Part shown: positions 59,317 through 64,000 of the stretch, piece by piece
Layout of the letters: each line of letters starts with the position of its first letter
Position numbering within the stretch: position 1 is the stretch's first letter
DNA from: Fulverythrobacter ferritrahens
GTDB lineage: Bacteria; Pseudomonadota; Alphaproteobacteria; Sphingomonadales; Sphingomonadaceae
Length of the DNA stretch: 64,000 bases
Reading direction: 5' to 3'
Assembly: GCF_020539485.1 (NCBI RefSeq)
Contig: NZ_JACDXU010000001.1
Span: 1,054,001-1,118,000 of the forward strand
Notes under the pieces: generated by a model
What the model was told of the DNA's origin: nothing
What the model saw: the letters and a program-made list of their open reading frames with translations, nothing else
Database searches by the model: none
Translations under genes and position numbers: made by a program

Positions 59317-60798
59317 TTAGTTACCCCTTACGACGACCTTGACCTTCTGCCCTGCCTTCACCGTATCGCCTGCGGCAAGTCCGTTCAGCACCCGGAAGCG
59401 GGCCTCTCGCGAATCCGTGTAGGCCATGCGATTGGCCAGCGAGGCGACAGTGTCGCCGCTCTTTACGGTCACCACCTCCAGCTTGCGCGGCGTGACAGCG
59501 GCGGCCTCCGACGCACTGAGCCGCCGCATCGATGCAAACATCCCGTCAAACACGCCTGCCTGCCCGACCGGAGCGAGGGCCGCGAAATGCAGCGCCTGAC
59601 CGCTGGAAAACTCATAGGCATAGACAACTACGTCCACCTGCCCTTCCCCGCTCTGCACACGCGCGGTGCCGACCATGGCCGGGATGCCGTTTACTGTGGT
59701 GCGCTTGACGCTTTGGGGAGCAAGGGTCTGCTGGGTGCCGCCGAGTTTCTGGAATACCTGCCGCACATAGGTTTCCAGATTGCCATTGTAGGCCGCACGG
59801 GAAAGTTGGGCCTTGCCGCTATTGCCGTTGATCGAAACCGCATCGGCTCCGTTCACCATGTAGAAGCCCTGCGGTGCCTTGAAGGACATGCGCAGATCGG
59901 GATGGATGAACTGATTCCCCTCGATCACGCCCTGATGAGCATCGTCACCATAGACGATGCCGCTGACCCGGGTGAGGAAAGCATCACGATTTGTCGTTCC
60001 GCCATTGGCCGCGCCAGCCAGTTGCAGCGCATTCTGCACGCGGGAGGCCGGGTCCGGGTGCGTGGAAGCCCATTCCGGCATACGCGCATCCCGCCCCTGA
60101 AGCTGTGCATCGAGAGAGTTCTGCGCGGCGAGGCTGGCCAGAAGGCTCGCCATGGCGCGTTTGTCGTAACCGGCAGTGCCCAGATACTGGACGCCCAGCC
60201 CATCGGCCTCCAGCTCCTGCCCGCGCGAATATTTGAGAGTCGCCAGTTCAGGGACTGTGCTGGAGATTTGCTGCCCCAGCCGCCCCAGTGACGAATCGCC
60301 CAGCAACACGCCTGAAAGAATCTGCCCCAGCGCGCCGAGAAGCGCATTCTGCTGCGCCGCCTGTTGCCGCTTGGCGGAATGACGCGCGGCGACATGGCCC
60401 ACTTCATGCCCCAGCACCGCCGCCAGTTCCGCCTCGTTGTTCATCAGGGCGACCAATTGCCGGGTGACGTAAACATAGCCGCCGGGAATCGCGAAAGCGT
60501 TATTCACCGAGGAATTGAGCAGCGTCACCTTGAAGGCCCCGGGCGAATTGCCCAGACCGGACTGGAAAGCGATGTTCTGCCCGACGCCGATCACATAATC
60601 GGCCTGAGAACCACCCATGGCGCCGCCGAATTCGGAAACGATCTGCGTATGTGCCTGGGCGCCCTGCTGGGCTTCGGTGGGAGTGATCGGGCTCCCCGCT
60701 GAGGCAATGGGGCCGCCAGCCATGCAGCCGGCCAGCGCAAGGCAGGCCACCCCGCCAAGCGCCGTGGAACGTGTGCGAATCTTCGCAAATGCAGACAT
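59317..60798 (-). CDS. M48-family metalloprotease lipoprotein with C-terminal LysM
   Basis: A 493-residue periplasmic or outer-membrane-facing protease. The lipoprotein signal ends in ACLALAGC (Cys25). The zinc motif HEVGH is at 131-135, with a third ligand in YSRGQELEADGLG. This region resembles BepA/LoiP-type M48 proteases that act in outer-membrane quality control. The C-terminal LysM (VVTVKSGDTVASLANRM, then VKAGQKVKVVV) should bind peptidoglycan. GGAGGAG lies about 8 nt before ATG 60798. The two ends would tether the enzyme to the envelope. Confidence 0.94.
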   Translation of the reverse strand: MSAFAKIRTRSTALGGVACLALAGCMAGGPIASAGSPITPTEAQQGAQAHTQIVSEFGGAMGGSQADYVIGVGQNIAFQSGLGNSPGAFKVTLLNSSVNNAFAIPGGYVYVTRQLVALMNNEAELAAVLGHEVGHVAARHSAKRQQAAQQNALLGALGQILSGVLLGDSSLGRLGQQISSTVPELATLKYSRGQELEADGLGVQYLGTAGYDKRAMASLLASLAAQNSLDAQLQGRDARMPEWASTHPDPASRVQNALQLAGAANGGTTNRDAFLTRVSGIVYGDDAHQGVIEGNQFIHPDLRMSFKAPQGFYMVNGADAVSINGNSGKAQLSRAAYNGNLETYVRQVFQKLGGTQQTLAPQSVKRTTVNGIPAMVGTARVQSGEGQVDVVVYAYEFSSGQALHFAALAPVGQAGVFDGMFASMRRLSASEAAAVTPRKLEVVTVKSGDTVASLANRMAYTDSREARFRVLNGLAAGDTVKAGQKVKVVVRGN

Positions 60799-60900
60799 GA
60801 ATGCTCCTCCGTGCGGCTCGTATGGCCGCTCCAACACGGGGGCATAGTGCTTTGGGGGCCGCGCCCATGCAAGCGCGACCGGGAGAAAGCGTGGTTTTCC

Positions 60901-61842
60901 TCAGCCGATCTTGAGGAAGCGGTCCTCGCGCATCTTGCGCAGGGCAGCCGAGCTTTTCTTGTTCAGAGCGTCCAGTTCCTGCGCAATAGCCGCACCAAGC
61001 GCGAGGGCTGTTTCCCGGCGATCCCGATGGGCACCGCCTGCCGGTTCTTCCACGATCCGATCGATCACGCCCAGTTCAAGCAGATCGTGGGCCGTCATCT
61101 TCATAGCCTCCGCCGCGAGCGGGGCCTTTTCGCCTGTGCGCCAGAGAATCGAGGCGCAGCCTTCCGGCGAAATAACGGAATAGACCGCATGTTCGAGCAT
61201 CAGGACGCGTTCGGCGCTGGCCAGTGCCACCGCGCCGCCCGAACCACCTTCACCCACGATTGCTGCGACCATCGGCGTCGGCAGTGCAAGACAGGCCTCG
61301 GTCGAACGGGCAATGGCCTCCGCCTGGCCGCGCTCTTCCGCCTCGATCCCCGGAAACGCGCCGGATGTATCCACCAGCGTCACCACCGGCAGGCCGAAAC
61401 GCCCGGCCATCTCCATCAGGCGCACCGCCTTGCGGTATCCTTCCGGCTTGCCCATGCCAAAATTGTGGCGAATGCGGCTTTGCGTGTCATGGCCCTTCTC
61501 GTGGCCGATCAGCATGACCTTGCGCCCATCCAGGGTCGCCAGTCCGCCGATTATCGCCTCGTCCTCGCCAAAATAGCGATCCCCGCCGAGCGGCACGAAA
61601 TCGTCGAAGATCTCTTCGACATAATCCTTGAAGTGCGGCCGCATCGGATGGCGCGCCACCTGCGTCTTCTGCCACGGAGTGAGCGAGGCATAAGTGCTGG
61701 CCAGCAGCTCAGCACTTTTGGCCTCAAGCCGCTTGATCTCCGCCGATATATCGACGTCGTCACCTTCGGAAGCGGCACGAAGCTCCGCAATTCGAGCTTC
61801 AAGGGCGGCAACCGGCTTTTCGAATTCGAGATAGGAAATCAT
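60901..61842 (-). CDS. accA: Acetyl-CoA carboxylase carboxyltransferase subunit alpha
   Basis: A 313-residue subunit of acetyl-CoA carboxylase, which makes malonyl-CoA for fatty-acid synthesis. It contains YLEFEKPVAALEARIAELR at the N-terminus, DRYFGEDEAIIGGLA, LVDTSGAFPGIEAEERGQAE and GEGGSGGAVALASAERVLM, all standard for AccA. ATG 61842 is used although an open frame continues 66 nt upstream. The gene lies 10 nt downstream of the xerD stop, so the two are probably co-transcribed. Confidence 0.98.
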   Translation of the reverse strand: MISYLEFEKPVAALEARIAELRAASEGDDVDISAEIKRLEAKSAELLASTYASLTPWQKTQVARHPMRPHFKDYVEEIFDDFVPLGGDRYFGEDEAIIGGLATLDGRKVMLIGHEKGHDTQSRIRHNFGMGKPEGYRKAVRLMEMAGRFGLPVVTLVDTSGAFPGIEAEERGQAEAIARSTEACLALPTPMVAAIVGEGGSGGAVALASAERVLMLEHAVYSVISPEGCASILWRTGEKAPLAAEAMKMTAHDLLELGVIDRIVEEPAGGAHRDRRETALALGAAIAQELDALNKKSSAALRKMREDRFLKIG

Positions 61843-61852
61843 GCGCCCTGCG

Positions 61853-62716
61853 CTAGTCGTCCGAAGGCTTCGGGGCAAGAGGGGCGCGGCCCAGAGGGTG
61901 GCGTTCATTCACCAGCGCCACCAGACGCGCGGCATCGACATGAGTATAAATCTGCGTGGTCGCGATATCCGCGTGGCCCAGCAGGGTCTGAAGAACCCGC
62001 AGATCCGCGCCGCCTTCCAGCAGATGTGTGGCAAAGGCATGGCGCAGAACATGGGGGCTCAGTTTTTCGGGAGCCAGGCCCGTCCGCACGGCCAGTTCCT
62101 TCAGCATCTGATAAAGGCGGATGCGACTGAGATGCTTGGCACGGGAAGGAAAGAGATAGCGCCCCTCCCCCTGCCGCACTTCCAGCCAGCGGGACAGCGC
62201 CTGCCGGGCCCGCGCCGAAACCGGTACCATGCGCGAAACGCCCCCTTTGCCAGTAACGGTCAGGAATGGGGCATCGCGCGGAACGGCCGAGAGCGGCAGC
62301 GACACCAGTTCGGTCGCGCGCAGACCGGAACCATAGAGCAGTTCCAGCAGCGTCAGCAGCCGGACTGTATCCATCCGTCCATTTTCCGCCTCCTCCTCCG
62401 CGCGGGAGAACAGGCTGGCCACTTCCTCATGGCTGAGAATCTTCGGTAAAGCGCGCCTTGCGGGCGGCCTTGGCAAGGCTGGGGAGGGATCGTCCTTTCT
62501 CAGCCCTTCATCCTGAAGGAAGCCGTAAAACTGGCGCAAGGCCGAGCTTTTGCGGGCCACACTGGCCGGAGCAAGCGAAGCCCAACGGGTGGCAAGCGAG
62601 GCAATAGCGTCCCTGTCGGCTCGCTCAAGATTGCCGAGCAGTTCCTCCGCGCCCTCCAGATCCCGGCGATAGGCCGCCAGCGTATTCGCAGCCGCCCCAC
62701 GCTCGGCAGCGAGCAT
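61853..62716 (-). CDS. xerD: Tyrosine recombinase XerD
   Basis: A 287-residue tyrosine recombinase. The catalytic residues are Arg in YGSGLRATELVSL, the HVLRHAFATHLLEGG His-Arg pair, and the HADIATTQIYTHV His and Tyr. XerC/XerD resolve chromosome dimers at dif. The first ATG (62716) gives MLAAERGAAANTLAAYRRD, but relatives extend about 10 residues further. The upstream codons IESFLA fit the family but contain no ATG, GTG or TTG before an in-frame stop, so initiation at ATT 62734 or ATC 62746 is possible. Housekeeping neighbours argue against a mobile integrase. Confidence 0.93.
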   Translation of the reverse strand: MLAAERGAAANTLAAYRRDLEGAEELLGNLERADRDAIASLATRWASLAPASVARKSSALRQFYGFLQDEGLRKDDPSPALPRPPARRALPKILSHEEVASLFSRAEEEAENGRMDTVRLLTLLELLYGSGLRATELVSLPLSAVPRDAPFLTVTGKGGVSRMVPVSARARQALSRWLEVRQGEGRYLFPSRAKHLSRIRLYQMLKELAVRTGLAPEKLSPHVLRHAFATHLLEGGADLRVLQTLLGHADIATTQIYTHVDAARLVALVNERHPLGRAPLAPKPSDD

Positions 62717-62750
62717 GGCGAGGAAGGATTCAATGGCGCCCGAGATAACC

Positions 62751-64000
62751 CTATCCCCGGGCGACGGCCTCTGCCGCGATCATGCGCGCTTCGGCGGAGA
62801 GCCCCACGCGATCAAGCGAGCGGACGATATAATAAAGCTGGCGCGCCGTCATCATTTCCCACTTGTCGCCTTGCATGCCGAGCCCTGCCAGCATTGCGAC
62901 GAGCGCCGGATTATCGGCCTCCGCAGCGCGCGTGATCATCCGGCTCCACGAGCTTTCACGTGCAAGGTTAAGGCCACGGGATTCCGAAAGGCTGCGGATA
63001 TCGCCTTCATCGAGACGGCCAAGGCCCGCCAGCCCGGCAAGAAGGAACTGCGCCTTGCGCTGGCCCGCGCTCGAATCGTCGTCAAAGAAGGACTCGACCG
63101 CAGACTGGCGTACTGTGCTGTCCTGCCTGGTCTGCGCCAGTGCCAGCATCGCCCAGCCCGCGCTGCCCTGCGGGACGACGGAGGCCCAGCGCATAGCATT
63201 CCGATCGAGCCCGGCTGTCAGCATGGAAGCGATCAGCAGCGGGGAATCGTCCTCCAGATCCTTGCTCGGCGTAATGCGTGCCGCCGCATAGGCAGTCAGC
63301 ACCAGCCTTCCGTAATCGGGCGTGGCGGAACCCCACAGATCGCGGATTGCCTGAATACGGTCGGCCGGATCCTGCGCCACATAGGCTTCGCGCAGCAAGG
63401 CGGCGCGCTGGGCCACTTCGCCCTCGATCTCCGGCGTGGAGAAGATCTGCGAATAGAGATCGACCAGCGCCGCGCTGGAGAGGATGCCTTCCCCGGCAGC
63501 CCGATCGGCCGATGCTGCGCGGATTCCCAGCGGCAAGGCGGGCGAAAGCGCCCCCATGCGGTCATACCACGCGCCCGCACCGTTCCGCAGGCTGTCCGGC
63601 ACTTCGATACCCAACGTCACAGCCAGCGAATAGCGCCAGGGGTTAAGTTCGCGCACATCGTTCCATTCGATGTTCACGGCCTGCCCGCCTTCGGCCGCGG
63701 CCCCGGCATAACGCTTGGCCAGCAGCACATCGATACGGGGCGCGGTGCCGCGTGAAAGGGCAATGTCCAGATCCCGCGCGGCCTGCCGCCCGTCGCCAGC
63801 GTAGGAACGGCAGATGGCCTGCACCATCTTCCATTCGCCATCCTTGCGCATATCCCCCTTGAGCCGCGCGACCGGGCACAGGCCGACAATATCGCCAGTC
63901 AGCAGATAGGCATCGAAAGCCGCATTGGTGAGCGCGGAATTGTAGTTGGAGGAATCGACATCCTGCACCAGCGCGCGGGCGACATAGCCTTCACCCATGC
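62751..64000 (-). CDS. Conserved protein of unknown function, N-terminus beyond the window
   Basis: At least 415 residues are seen, ending at TAG 62751; the frame is open to the window edge, so the true start is probably outside. The sequence is alanine-rich and helical, with repeats of the kind AALVDLYSQIFSTPEIEGEV, AYVAQDPADRIQAIRDLWG and QFLLAGLAGLGRLDEGDI, which suggests an all-helical solenoid (TPR-like). No catalytic motif or membrane segment is visible in the part present. It lies directly upstream of xerD, as in other sphingomonads. Function is not known. Confidence 0.8.
   Translation of the reverse strand, partial: MGEGYVARALVQDVDSSNYNSALTNAAFDAYLLTGDIVGLCPVARLKGDMRKDGEWKMVQAICRSYAGDGRQAARDLDIALSRGTAPRIDVLLAKRYAGAAAEGGQAVNIEWNDVRELNPWRYSLAVTLGIEVPDSLRNGAGAWYDRMGALSPALPLGIRAASADRAAGEGILSSAALVDLYSQIFSTPEIEGEVAQRAALLREAYVAQDPADRIQAIRDLWGSATPDYGRLVLTAYAAARITPSKDLEDDSPLLIASMLTAGLDRNAMRWASVVPQGSAGWAMLALAQTRQDSTVRQSAVESFFDDDSSAGQRKAQFLLAGLAGLGRLDEGDIRSLSESRGLNLARESSWSRMITRAAEADNPALVAMLAGLGMQGDKWEMMTARQLYYIVRSLDRVGLSAEARMIAAEAVARG

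Noticed and set aside
61853-62716. Tyrosine recombinase as integrase of a mobile island
   Set aside because: Sequence and neighbours (accA, M48 protease, conserved upstream gene) fit chromosomal XerD; there is no att-type repeat or tRNA junction next to it.
1-64000. CRISPR arrays, toxin-antitoxin pairs or restriction systems
   Set aside because: I see no direct-repeat array with spacers, no paired small toxin/antitoxin genes and no modification methylase. The DUF559 gene alone is not a restriction system.

Overview
This 64 kb window is a chromosomal segment of a high-GC alphaproteobacterium, most likely a sphingomonad of the Erythrobacteraceae/Sphingomonadaceae type. The evidence is a DivL-type kinase with tyrosine in its H-box, exosortase A-associated genes, Flp pilins, the AddAB repair system, sphingomonad-style gene neighbourhoods, and several families of short palindromic intergenic repeats. 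There is no prophage, CRISPR array, plasmid backbone or intact insertion sequence. The window is cut at both ends inside genes.

Layout. (1) 1-3929: one edge of an exosortase A (XrtA/PEP-CTERM) exopolysaccharide locus, with an AMP-forming acyl ligase facing left and a GNAT-type transferase, acyl carrier protein and two alpha/beta hydrolases facing right. (2) 3942-12764, all minus strand: ETF-quinone oxidoreductase, a DUF559 nuclease-like gene enclosed by inverted repeats, ispE, an N-formylglutamate amidohydrolase, ilvD, a lipoprotein whose signal peptide lies in a dispersed palindrome, the NAD(P)H-hydrate repair enzyme, and a TrmA/RlmD-type RNA methyltransferase. (3) 12852-18920, plus strand: a UDG-like protein, a lytic transglycosylase, moaB, a helix-turn-helix protein of unknown role, a PA0069-type radical SAM protein and a small membrane protein. 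(4) 18917-34028: dnaE, a Yip1-family protein, lolD and lolC/E, recG, a host-attachment family protein, sdhE, mfd, a degenerate-GGDEF/EAL protein and NAD kinase. (5) 34114-42522: tRNA-Asn, a predicted exported methyltransferase, an MFS transporter, an SMP-30 protein, secA, a small secreted protein, argJ and a histidinol-phosphatase-like phosphatase. (6) 42554-53928: a tight minus-strand run divL-tsaE-amgK-murU-addB-addA-trxA, mostly with 4-8 base overlaps. (7) 54025-64000: ahcY with a structured leader, a type II peroxiredoxin, a GFA protein, folE, a hemerythrin, tRNA-Arg, mutT, two Flp pilins, an M48/LysM lipoprotein protease, accA, xerD and a conserved protein cut by the window edge.

Most genes are housekeeping. 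The unusual content is in the repeats and in proteins with altered active sites. The clearest repeat case is the DUF559 gene at 10632-11063: about 51-53 bp inverted repeats enclose it, encode its C-terminus, and carry Shine-Dalgarno-like sequence for it and for ispE. A second palindrome supplies the signal-peptide region of the lipoprotein at 6516-6989. Proteins with altered catalytic motifs are DivL (Tyr for His), the GGDEF domain (GGGNF), hydrolase 2 (no visible nucleophile elbow) and the UDG-like protein (no cysteine, no canonical motif). I did not find a convincing new multi-gene defence or biosynthetic system. The DUF559 repeat unit is the best candidate for something poorly described.
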